A stretch of 64,000 bases of DNA from Moniliella sp. 'wahieum' (lineage: Eukaryota; Basidiomycota; Moniliellomycetes; Moniliellales; Moniliellaceae): assembly GCA_003971905.1 (NCBI GenBank), contig RSEE01000079.1, positions 124,001 to 188,000 on the forward strand, written 5' to 3'. The notes beneath the pieces are model-generated. The model saw only the letters and a program-made list of their open reading frames with translations, searched no databases and was not told the origin of the DNA. The number at the start of each line of letters is the position of its first letter. Position 1 is the first letter of the stretch. Below are positions 12,454 to 22,716 of the stretch, piece by piece. Made by a program: the position numbers and the translations under genes.

Positions 12454-13370
12454 TCACGCCGCGCTGCTCAGCACCTGGAGGTCAACCGTTTTGGTCTCCT
12501 GCGCTGCCGCGGCGCTCTGGCCGCTTCCACGCCGACAGACCAGAAAGTCGACCAGCTGCCGGAGTTGGGCAAAGTACTCGATCTTGCCCTGGAGTTGGAC
12601 GCTGGTCACTCGTGCTGACGTTGACGGCAGCGCAAACAACAGCACCTCTCCCCTTGCGATGCAAGACAAAAAGGCATCAACCCGTACCCCTGTTCCATAG
12701 GAGTGCCAACAGGTACTTCCACCTTCCTTTTTTGTCCCGACGCTGAGAGAGCGCGGACAAATTCCAATGCAATGCCTTTGCCCACGAATGCAAGACCCTG
12801 GGGCAAGCGTGTTGGAGCTTGTGCAGGAGGGGCAGCGCGTCCGCGCGTTGCTCCTGTCGGCTCAACTGGCTCATCTCCCGCGTCGGACGCGGAGTAAGGT
12901 TGGTCAATCCAATCCGATAGGGCCCTAGGCTAACCTTGCCCGTTTTGTTCGTCTCTTCTTTGATCAAAGGGAGCGAGGGCAGCTGGGGCAGCAGCTCATC
13001 CTCCTCTGGAGCTAGGAGGCGGCGGCTCAAGCCGAATGAATAGGCAGGGATAGAAGTGGTTGGTATGGTGGGCGTAATGTCGTCCTCTGCGTGCGGATTC
13101 GAGTCCTGGGTTGATACCCACGAGGATCAGGTCGAGAGGCAGGGGTTCGAGGTAGTCGGGAACACCGCCGGTCGTGGTATGTTTTCGGTCGTACCCGAAC
13201 GGCGCTTCTTGTTTGAGGGAGGCGAAGCAGAATGGAATGAGATGCCGCGTCGCGTTTTCGCGGATGCGCAGGCGGTGATGGTGTGCGATCTGGCAGCGAA
13301 GAGGAAGGAGATGGTTGGTGAGTTTGGCGAGCAACGGAACCGTAATACCGGGCACAGTAAAGGGTGCCAT
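12454..13370 (-). CDS. TDG/Mug-type G/T(U) mismatch DNA glycosylase
   Basis: Removes thymine or uracil mispaired with G, starting base-excision repair in the nucleus. Motif A is intact: LDLILVGINPGLESA followed by HYAHHTNHFYPCLF, matching the GINPG..A..GHHY..PGNHFW pattern of TDG. Then come YRIGLTNLTPRPT and SRQEQ, then a LAFVGKGIALEF strand, then motif B as LLFALPSTSAR (MPSSSAR in TDG) and a terminal helix with KIEYFAQLRQLVDFL. The Asn of GINPG, the water-activating residue in TDG-type enzymes, is present. The frame changes at about 13165 (N-terminus, where an SNKKRRSG basic stretch is in another frame), 13031-13045, 12790-12800 and 12655-12665. Repaired length is about 300 residues. Start at 13370 is tentative because the N-terminal frame is unclear. 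Confidence 0.85.
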
Positions 13371-15753
13371 GGCGAGTGGAGGGTGGGATGCCGACGCTGG
13401 GGGATCAGGTGGGGCGCAGGTTAGGTTACAAGTGGGGTCAGAATTCCTGCACTGCAGTGGGAATCGTCTGCATGGCAGGGCGAGCGATGATGGTTAGATG
13501 GTAGGGTGCTTCCATACAGGCCAGGAGGAGATAGGTGAAAGAAAGACCAGTGGCGTCGACGACGGCGATAACACGGCTGACGTCATCCTCATCGGTGATC
13601 GCCGAGTTGGGCTGCTTCAAGCTTCAAGCTTCAAGCTTCACTAGTCTCTGACTGCCCCAGCTTGATTTATTGGCTTCTAGCGAGCATGGCCTAGACTCTG
13701 GAGTACTTGATGCTTACCACCACCCAAGCTACCGGCCGCCATCCTGCTCATCCCTCACGCCCCTCCCCGCCCCATGATTGCCGTACAAGCAAGTGCTGCG
13801 TGTGAGTCGGTACCCCCCGTTTGGTGTTTTGAAGGCGCGAAGAAGAATTGATTGAACTTTGAGTGCGCCACAATCCTTCCTCGAACTGTGGCCAAAACGT
13901 GATGATCAGGATGAGAGGTATGCTCTGCAGTCATTGCTAGCCTGGATGTTCCTACGGATCGCTTGAAGCGCTCAAGGAGATCCAGATGGTTTTCAAGCGG
14001 GACGGATGGGACGTGATCACGGCGGTGATAGGCAGCTGCCTTCGGACGTGATCCATCTCACTTTTTTGCCCACACAGTTTGTACAAAGACCTCCTGTTCA
14101 TTCTCCCCATCGGCTAACAATCCAGCGGTCAACTTGGTGCTTGAGATGATCGGTACCCGCGTAAGGCCGAATGCAAAAGGCCCTCCGCACCCACCCGGCC
14201 TTCAACCTGATGTGCCTGAAACGAACTCGTCATCTTTTCGCTGCTGTTAAAACACCTACCGCGGCTTCATCTTCCTCCCAGTATATGCCTATATACTTGG
14301 ACACTCTATGTTTAGCCAGATCAACATGTCCACATGACTCGAGCTGTGGCGCCACAGGGTCTGACGTTTGCAATAGAGGGACGAAGAAGAAGAGAAGAAA
14401 GAAGGGTTGTGAGAAGATAGTAGGGGCGTATTCTATGGAAACGGTGGATGCAATGAGTGGTTGGGAAATTTACTATGTTAACTTGACGCATTTTCGGCAA
14501 TGAATTGATAGCCCAATCAGAAGCGAACCCATCCTCATGCCCTTTGAAGTGTTGTCGTCGAAGGACTAACCTGCTGCTTGTAAAACTCCTAATGCCAAAC
14601 ACTTTTTTTCAGGCCACCAAAACCTCACTCACTCCCAGATGCCTCATGGATATTGGCTGTGCTATGCCATAAAGCATCGAAGCTGGCGCAAGTCATGGCT
14701 GGGATGTCGCTGACGAAGAGCCCACAGTTTAGAAGCGCACCGCAAGAGTAGAAGCGCACCGCACAGAAAATCCACTTTCTGTCTCCCCACTACAGTCTTC
14801 CTATACGGGCACAGTATAGCACCTTAGTCCGAGGGCGGTACTTTCGGTCAAGGCTCAGCTTATATTCATCTTTCAGGGGCCTTTGACGTTCTGATCGGTG
14901 CGCGGCCAGAGGCAAGCATGCCCTGATGGGCTTGTGATGGCATCCCTGCATCGCCCCAGCGTTATCCTAATTCAGATCAGACGTCTCGATGGACCAGCAG
15001 AGCCTTAGTCATATATAAAGCTAGTACGAACCCATTAACATGTAACGTGTAATAACAGAGAGAAGAGCTTTTTCTCATCGCAGCTGCTCTCTCCTTCGTC
15101 TTTCAGGCACCACATGGATGGGATTCCTCACGCGTCGGGGGGCGTAGTGCCCCACATATCTGGTAGGGACTGCCGACTGGCTTGTTGCAGCTTTCAGTTT
15201 CCCGCTCGAAGCTGCACCACCGATAGAGAACAGAGGATGGGATAGGGATCGGCCATCGCTATTCCATCTGCTTCCAACGCGGGGAACCTGGGTGCAGCTG
15301 GCGTGTGACATGTGATGCGCCGATGCACACTGCGCGTGTGCCGGTGTGCCCGGCCGGCTCCACGCTGGGCCGCACTGCGCCCAACGTGACAGCAAAGCAA
15401 ACACTGGTCCTGTGCGTCGCTTGCACCGAGATCGGCAGCGCACGCAGGCTAGCCGGGCGCGTCGGCTCGCACAGCGCCCGCGTACCTGCGCCCCTCCCCC
15501 GCGCGCCCAGCGGGGCTAAGCGCCAAGTGCTAGGCGCCAGGTGCTAGCCGCCCATCCCAATTTGGCGGTGGAAAAACGGGGAAGTGGGTGAGCTTGAAGC
15601 TTGAGCCGAGGTGGAGGCGCTCAGACCGGAGGCTCAGGCCTCAAGCGCCAGCGAGGGTGGTTTTGCTGCTGAGAGGTGGGGATCATTGGTGGGGCCAGGA
15701 AGGAGGCTACTGCTTGGGTGATACCTTCTCTGCTTTCCTTCCACCCGCTCGCC
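13371..15753. other. Gene-free stretch with AAGCTT and GTGACATG repeats
   Basis: No gene that I can support. Notable: GCTTCAAGCTTCAAGCTTCAAGCTT at 13615-13640 (shown here as its unit TTCAAGC), TGTGACATGTGATGC near 15303, and GAGCTTGAAGCTTGAGC near 15592. A GTG-led minus-strand frame at 14602 begins with a mitochondrial-presequence-like FGIRSFTSSRLVLRR but has no ATG and leads nowhere recognisable. Confidence 0.5.
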
Positions 15754-16831
15754 ATGGCCCGTAAACCATCTCCCCTCTCGCCCTCGCCTACGCCCCCCTC
15801 CACGCCCGGGACCAAGGCCAAGAGCAAGGCCACCAAGATGGTTGAGAAGGCACCGCCAGCCTCTTCGGCTGCGTTGGTCCAGTTTGTCGAGCGTGATGGC
15901 CACTTTAGCTTGGTCCGCAACTTCCATCTCGCCGATGCATTTACGCTCATGAACGGCTTTTGTGGTGCGCAGAGTATTTGCTTCGGGCAGGTACTTGCTC
16001 ACCTCGGACCCAATTCACGCCTGGCACGCACTCTGGTTCCCCCTGGTTGGGGCGTGTTTGATTTGCTCGATGGCCGGGTCGCGCGCTGGCGTCGCTCCTC
16101 CTCGCTCCTGGGCCAGGAGTTGGACTCGTTGGCGGACGCGGTGAGTTTTGGTATGGCCCCGGCGTTTGCCGCGTACGCACTGGGCATGCGCACCTACCTC
16201 GACTCGATGGTGCTACCATTTGTCTGCTGTGGCATTGCCCGTCTGGCTCGGTTCAACGTCACTGCTACCTCCATTCCGCACGACAAGAGTGGAAAGGCCA
16301 AGTACTTTGAGGGCTTGCCCATCCCTCGTCGCTCCTTCTCGTTGGTGGCATGGCCCTTTCGCTGCTCTATGGAGCTGTCGACCTGGCCCAGTCGGCCCGA
16401 TCGCAAGTCATCACACGCAGCTCTTTTCCGAGCAGCCGTCACGCCTGCTTCGCTGGGCCACCCAACACCTCATTGGTGCCGATCCCAACCCCAGTGCTGT
16501 TGGTTGGTGTGGGGCCTTGGCCTCGCCTGCGCTCCAGGCCGCGCAGGGGAGCAAGCGCGCCCTGGGGCGCTCCGTCGTGCCAGGCGGTACGATTGAGCTC
16601 AATCCTGCGGCAGCCGTGATTTGGCTATTTGGGGTGCTGGACCAGGCCCAAACTATGATTGCCGTCAAGGTCCCCCAGGTGGCCCAGTACTGGCCTGTCC
16701 TACCCAGTGCGGAGAGCGTCGGTGCCTGGACCCAATCCCACCTGCGCACCAGTGTTCATCTCATCTCCTTCCTGTGGCTCGCATGGGCTATGGCACTTGT
16801 GTCCAAGACGCTCAAGGTGCCCAAACCGTGA
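15754..16831 (+). CDS. CHO1: CDP-diacylglycerol-serine O-phosphatidyltransferase
   Basis: Makes phosphatidylserine from CDP-diacylglycerol and serine in the ER membrane. The start at 15754 gives MARKPSPLSPSPTP, a low-complexity cytosolic tail. Conserved parts in order are FSLVRNFHLADAFTLMNGFCG, the CDP-alcohol phosphotransferase signature FDLLDGRVARWR..GQELDSLAD (DG..AR........G...D...D complete), ARLARFNVT, GKAKYFEGLPIP and the terminal SKTLKVPKP. Four frame changes are needed: near 15980 and a compensating one near 16050-16060 (GGGG run), near 16320-16330 before SSLLLVGGMALSLLYG, and near 16425-16440. The first pair brackets a segment (RYLLTSDPIHAWHALWFPLVG) that reads perfectly in the intermediate frame. 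Repaired length is about 360 residues with no intron. Confidence 0.92.
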
Positions 16832-17411
16832 TCAGTGGTAGTACGTCGACCTCATGGCTTTTTCTGGGACCGATTCTGTACCGGGCGTGCAGCTCTTCGA
16901 CTAAGCCGTTCGGGTCCTGTTTGATCCGCAATTCCGATGGATTCCCTCCCCTCCTTTGCCTTTCTGTCTCGCTCTCACATAAGTGGACTGGGCTGGGTTA
17001 TATGCCATAGGCAACTTGCGTCATACAGTTATTCGATGCTACCAGTCATAGTCCCACTGTAGGTGGAGATCAGTTGCCAGCTTATCAACGTCCACGTCGC
17101 AACCATTTGTCCTTTGTTCTGCACCCGGGACTGGGACGCGGACTCCAGCTCGACAAAAGTGACGGACAATACCTGTGATAGTCTGATTCTGATTGGTTCT
17201 GCTCATCACTAGCCCTTCCTCTTCCTCTTCGCCTTGCTTTTCCCACAACAGGTCCAAGGACTTGATTTCGGGCTTCTGTCTATGGCGAGAACACAGAGGC
17301 AGCATGAAGGTCCATTCAGCCCTAAACAGCTACAGCTCGTATCTATGGTGATCACCACGGTTTCAATTCGGGAAAAAGAAAGACCCAAACAAACAAATGG
17401 AGCAAAAGAAA
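16832..17411. other. Intergenic
   Basis: 3' flank of CHO1 and 3' flank of the minus-strand tRNA-Thr. No gene seen. Confidence 0.45.
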
Positions 17412-17482
17412 TGCCTCTTGGCCGAATCGAACGACCGATCTTCCATTACTAGTGAGATGCTTTACCACTGAGCCAAAGAGGC
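17412..17482 (-). tRNA. tRNA-Thr (anticodon AGT)
   Basis: Read on the minus strand: acceptor GCCTCTT pairs with AAGAGGC, D arm GGCTCAGTGGTAA, anticodon loop CTAGTAA (AGT), T arm GGTCG-TTCGATT-CGGCC. A run of T follows in the transcribed direction only weakly. The anticodon 3' stem reads TGGAA where TGGGA would pair with TCTCA, giving 71 instead of 72 bases; this looks like one G missing from a GGG run. Confidence 0.9.
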
Positions 17483-18123
17483 GGATTGCTGTAAGATGGT
17501 GGGATTGGGAGTTGATGCGGGGAATCGATAACCTGCGTGGCTGCGGGTGCGTCCAAACGGCACGGCAACCAGCAGCAGCGTCTTCGGACGGAGATTGTGA
17601 CATGTGGGCACGAGAATGGAAAATGTATGTCCGAGGGAGACGAGTAGGACGGATCTCCATGTTGACGTTCAAACGGTGAACGCCCACTAGGTGCTGTGTG
17701 CCAAGCCGCATCACGCGTCAGGCCTCAGGAAGGAACCGCTGCGTTCTAGAAGGCACATTGAGTTTCTTACCCGACTCGTAGGATGCCCGCGCAATGCGGT
17801 GGGGAGTGCCAGAGATGGGTAAGCATGCCGGAGGGGGGCTGTGACAGACGTGTGACATGTGACAGGCCATGTCCGCCAGTCGGGGGGCGGTCGGTCCTGT
17901 TTGTTTGTGGCAAAGAGTCCTCCCAGAGCCTAGATCAGCGTTCGATGGCCTGACGTCCGACAGGCCACATGGTGGGCCACTTGCGCTTGAACTTTCACTT
18001 GAACCGCTTGGCGCTTCTGTGCTGAAGTGCGCCCAGCCGGAGCCTCTGTCGCCGCCGCCGCCCGCTCTCTCCGCCGCCTCGACCGCCGCTCTTCCTGCCG
18101 CCTCCCTCGCGCTGGCCGTCGCC

Positions 18124-20892
18124 ATGGCCATGCCCATGCCCACTGCGCTCTCCGCCAACACGCGACGCGCCCAGCGCGGCGCAACCGCCACCCCTACCCC
18201 CGCTGCCCCTCCTGCCCCGCCAGCATCCTGGCCCAGGCCCCCACCCGCCGTGCCACCGCCCAGCCCCACGACGCCCACGACCTCAGCAGCTCTGTCTGGA
18301 CGCCTGCCCCTCGTCCTGCCGTCACCCGCCCGCCGCCGCCGCCCCCCGCCCCCGCATGCAGTTGGGCCCGTATGTCCTGCTCCACACCCTCGGCGAAGGC
18401 CAGTTTGGCAAAGTCAAGCTCGGCCTCCGCATCCCCCAGGCCGACGTGGTTGCCATCAAGCTCATCAAGCGTGCCCCCGCCGAGGTGGGCCAGGATTCGT
18501 GCCGCCATTCCCGCAAGCGAAGAGTCCAAATGGGAGCGCGTCCGCAGGGAAACAAGCATCCTGCGTCGTCTCCACCACCCCAACATTATTGCCCTGATCG
18601 AGATCATTACGAGCGAGCGGTGGCTAGGCATCGTGCTGGAGTACGCTTCGGGCGGGGAACTGTTCGACTACATTCTCGCTCACCAGTTCCTGCCTGAGCG
18701 CGAGGCCCGCCGCATCTTTGCCCAGCTCGTGTCGGCAGTGTGGTACATGCATGCCAAGGGGTCGTGCTCCGCGACCTTAAACTCGAAACGCCCTCCTCGA
18801 CCGTCACCGCAACATCCTCATCACCGACTTTGGCTTTGCTGGGATTTTAGGCCCAAGCGCCCTGATGGCCACGTCCTGTGGCTCTCCCTGCTATGCCGCC
18901 CCGGAACTCGTGCTCTCCGACCAGCCTTACCTTGCCCCTCGGTCGACGTTTGGTCCAGCGGCGTGATTCTGTACGCTATGCTCTCCGGCTTCCTGCCCTT
19001 TGACGACGACCCTGCCAACCCCGAAAGCCGTAACATCCACCAACTTTACCGTTACATCACACCACCCTCTCAACTTGCTGACCACGTGCCTGCGGCGCCG
19101 CGCACCTTGCTGGCGGGTATGCTCGCCCCGGACCCGGCCAAACGCATGGGCTTGGACCAGGTCCGCGCCCACCGCTGGCTCGAGCCCTACCAGCAACTCT
19201 TCCGCTTTGGCGTGCCGGAACTTGAACATGCCGCCTTGGCACAACAGGTCAAGCGCCAAGAACATTCCCGCACTCTGTGCGTCCCGGCCCGCCTTCCCAC
19301 CCTCCGCCGACCCATCGGGACCCGCGTTGGTCCGGCAAGAATCTGAGCTGGTCCCATCCACGTCTCCTCCCCGCGGAAGCGAGGAGAATGTCCTTTCTCT
19401 ACCTACCGTTTCGCCTTGCCTGTTGCACCCTCTACGTCCAACGCCCTTGCCCGTGTCACGTCGACTTCGACCGCGCCTCCGAGGACGGCAAGTCCGACGG
19501 TGACTCCCACACGTGCGTCCAGCACGTCGGACGGGACTTCGGCTGCGACGCTAGTGCCAGCGCCCCGCGGTACGACGATGTGCGCAGTTCTGCCTCGACA
19601 CTTCCGGCGCTTGTGCTACGGGGTTCGAGCCTTCGTCGCTGGGTCGATCTAGTCTCGCACTACGCCCCCCCTCCGACCTTTCTTCCGTTACTGTCCCCTC
19701 GAGTTCGGTACCTTTTTCCATCCAACCTCTTGTCCACCCCACCTCTCCCCCCGGCAACTCTCGACCCGCACCACCTCCCAGCCCCGCCCTTCCTCTCTCC
19801 GCTCTCCTCAGCGTCCCTCTTCCGTCTGCGCCACGGCTCCCAGCCTTCCTCCTACGCACTCAGACGCTCCCGCCCCGCTTCGGATGCGATGGACATGTGC
19901 GTTCCCCCACGGAACGCTGTTACGCTCATGCCCAATTTCCGACCGAGCGAACCTGTGGTGGCTACGCCCACGCAGAGCGGTAGCCGGACGCGGTTCCAAC
20001 AGCCGCCAGAGCGTGGTGGACGTTGGCGTCGGGCTACCGTCATGCCCTCTTCGTCGGTTCCGACCGGGTCTGGGTTAGGGTCTGGGTCTGGGTCCGGGTC
20101 TACGCACGCACGGCGGAAGCAAGAAGAGGGTCGTCCCAAGTCCCGGTTCCCCCTTGACAAACTGTTTTCCCTTTTCCACCGCCCTTCTCCCACTTTGCCG
20201 GCGAGGCTGCGAGCAGCGGGGCCAGTGCCAGTGCCAGTGCCAGAGCTAGTGCCAGAGCCAGTGCCAGAGCCAGTGCCAGAGCCAGTGCCAAACCAGTACC
20301 AAAGCCAGGGGATGGGGATGGGGATGGAAGTGGGAATAAGAATGGGGGTGGGAACGAAGTGCAGGTGGAGGTGGGACTATGGGGCGGGCCGGTCCGGCCA
20401 AATCGTCCGGCCGGAAACTATTCCGTTTGTTTGGCTCGCACGGGTCGAAGCACGAAGCGCGATCTAGTTCGCAGCAGATGCTGGCAGCGGCGGCGGCGGA
20501 TCGGCAGTTACGGATCCCCGGTCTGGCACCTCGGCGGGCGGCGCGACGTCGAGGGAAGAGGTGCGTGTGCACGAGGGCGAGTTGCGGGAGGAAGCGTTAA
20601 CGTCGTTACCGTTGGCGCAAGTTGTGGACCGGGTGACGGTGGCGCTGAGCGAGATGGCAGCCGAGACGAATGTACCGGAGCCGTATGTGGGGGCGTGTCG
20701 GTGGCGCGACCCATATGCGCGGGGCAGACGGCGCTGGTGGTGTTTTCGGTCGAGGTGACCCGGGTGGCACGTATTCCTGGTCTTTGGAGCGTCGATCTGC
20801 GCTTCTTGGCCGGCCAGACGGACGCGTTTGTCGGCTCTCAGGTGTTTTATGTCCGGTGCGATTTGGGCTCGGGCCCTGCAGTTGGCTCATGA
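18124..20892 (+). CDS. Kin4-like CAMKL protein kinase
   Basis: Ser/Thr kinase resembling fungal Kin4/Ppk-type CAMKL kinases (Kin4 acts in the spindle-position checkpoint in yeast). The kinase domain begins at 18356 with [20 protein letters not shown] (Gly loop), AIKLIKR (ATP-binding Lys), then [36 protein letters not shown]-type catalytic loop near 18765-18800, [40 protein letters not shown] and [27 protein letters not shown] is a Kin4-type feature. The HRD His reads Leu (codon CTC) after frame repair. Frame breaks lie near 18488, 18760, 18790 and 18935. A long low-complexity tail carries VPEPVPEP and GSGSGS repeats (20060-20290) and ends with a segment ([22 protein letters not shown]) that may be a KA1-type membrane-binding domain. 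Start may be 18124 (good ATG context) or 18356; end is approximate. Confidence 0.75.
20221..20290 (+). repeat. Hexanucleotide repeat in kinase tail
   Basis: GTGCCAGAGCCA-type hexamers repeated about ten times; in one frame they encode a PV/PE run. Lies inside the kinase C-terminal region, preceded by GGGTCT hexamers at 20067-20104. Confidence 0.7.
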
Positions 20893-21303
20893 TCAGTTGG
20901 GCGCTCACGATGCATTTTTTTTTCCTGCCCTTCCCCCTTCCCTTCCCTTCCCTTCCCTTCCCTTCCCTTCCCTTCCCTTCCCATGCCCTGTGTACCTGCG
21001 TAACCTCCCCCCCCCACCGGTGTTGTTCTGGTGGTTTCTGCTCATTCCCCTCTGTGTTGCTCGATACCATACCATCCATACCGTTCTTTAGTCAACTCTT
21101 GCTCTTCTATCTCAACTCCGCATTCGCATTCCTAGCTAGCAGGCGTACTACAAACTCGTCAAAAGAAAGTGCATTGTCCACAAAAAAGCGTTTGGGCCTG
21201 CGCCCTCGTTACGCGTCACGAGTCGTGGCACCATGCATGGTCCAACGTGGATGAATATCAAATTGAATAGGGCTGAATGCTCACCTCGCTTGTTCCTTAG
21301 ATC
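20893..21303. other. Convergent 3' region with CCCTT microsatellite
   Basis: Lies between two converging genes, the kinase (+) and the arrestin adaptor (-). Contains the (CCCTT)n tract at 20936-20982. No gene seen. Confidence 0.5.
20936..20982. repeat. (CCCTT)n microsatellite
   Basis: About nine perfect CCCTT/TTCCC pentamers in a row, preceded by a run of nine T. Confidence 0.9.
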
Positions 21304-22282
21304 TTAGATCTGCGGGGGCGGAGGCGGAGCAACGGGAGCAGGGCCAGTGGGCAACAACGAGCCCCAAGGGGACGAGGCAACCGTGGGTTCGTACAAGCCC
21401 CGCGGGAGCGACCGGTCCAGGACCAGTGCTCCACGTCCTCCGCCGCGGACATCGTACGATACTCGCCGTCCAGCCCCAGCCGAGGGACGGGGCGAAGCAG
21501 GTGCTAGGTTGAGGGGGGTGGAAGGTGGCACGGGAGTGGTACTGGTGCTACCGGCACCGCGTCCACCACATGCTCGTACGATGGCACAGGCGTCGTTTCG
21601 TATTGCCCAAACCGTTGTTCCCATGCATGTTGCGCCCCCAACGCCGCTTGTTCCTGCTGATGCGTGGCTAAAGCATCTTGGGCTTCCATGTAGCGCCGCA
21701 GCTGCTCCTTCTCTGTCAGTGCTGGACCCGCTGAGCTTCCCGGGACCGGGGCAGAAGCTGAAGCCGAGGGCAACGAAGCAGCAGCAGCAGCAGCAGCGAC
21801 ATCCTCAGGTAACGGTGGCGCCATACCACCTTGCTGCTGTGCCACCTGGTCCCGCGCTTCCAGGAAGCGCCGTAACTGCTCCTTCTCTGTCAGTGCTGGG
21901 CCCGCTGAGCTTCCCGGGGCCGGGGCAGAAGCTGAAGCCGAGGGCAAGGAAACAGCAGCAGCGACATCTTCGGGTAAAGGCGGGGCCATACCACCTTGCT
22001 GCTGCGCCACCTGGTCCCGTGCCTCGAGGAAGCGCCGTAGCTGCTCCTTCGGTCAGTGCTGGGCCCGCTGAGCTTCCCGGGGCCGGGGCAGAAGCTGAAG
22101 CCGAGGGCAAGGAAACAGCAGCAGCGACATCTTCGGGTAAAGGCGGGGCCATACCACCTTGCTGCTGCGCCACCTGGTCCCGTGCCTCGAGGAAGCGCCG
22201 TAGCTGCTCCTTCTCTGTCAGTGCAGGTCCCGCTGAGCTTCCGGGAACCGGGGCCGGGCGGAAGCTGAAGCCGAGGGCAACG

Positions 22283-22326
<44 letters not shown>

Positions 22327-22655
22327 TCCTCAGGTAACGGTGGCGCCATACCACCTTGCTGCTGTGCCACCTGGTCCCGTGCCTCGAGGAAGCGCCGTAG
22401 CTGCTCCTTCTTGTCAGTGCTGGGTCCGCTGAGCTTCCCGGGGCCGGGGCAGAAGCTGAAGCCGAGGGCAACGAAGCGGCAGCAGCGACATCTTCGGGTA
22501 AAGGCGGGGCCATACCACCTTGCTGCTGTGCCACCTGGTCCCGTGCCTCGAGGAAGCGCCGTAGCTGCTCCTTCTCTGTCAGTGCAGGTCCCGCTGAGCT
22601 TCCGGGAACCGGGGCCGGGGCGGAAGCTGAAGCCGAGGGCAACGAAGCAGCAGCA

Positions 22656-22716
<61 letters not shown>

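Noticed and set aside
14321-14602. Minus-strand frame beginning with a mitochondrial-presequence-like segment
   Set aside because: It lacks an ATG, is short, and continues into sequence without conserved features.
19277-20467. A 396-codon open frame that looks like a separate gene
   Set aside because: It is low-complexity, overlaps the kinase C-terminus, and shares its frame with part of the kinase tail. No independent domain.
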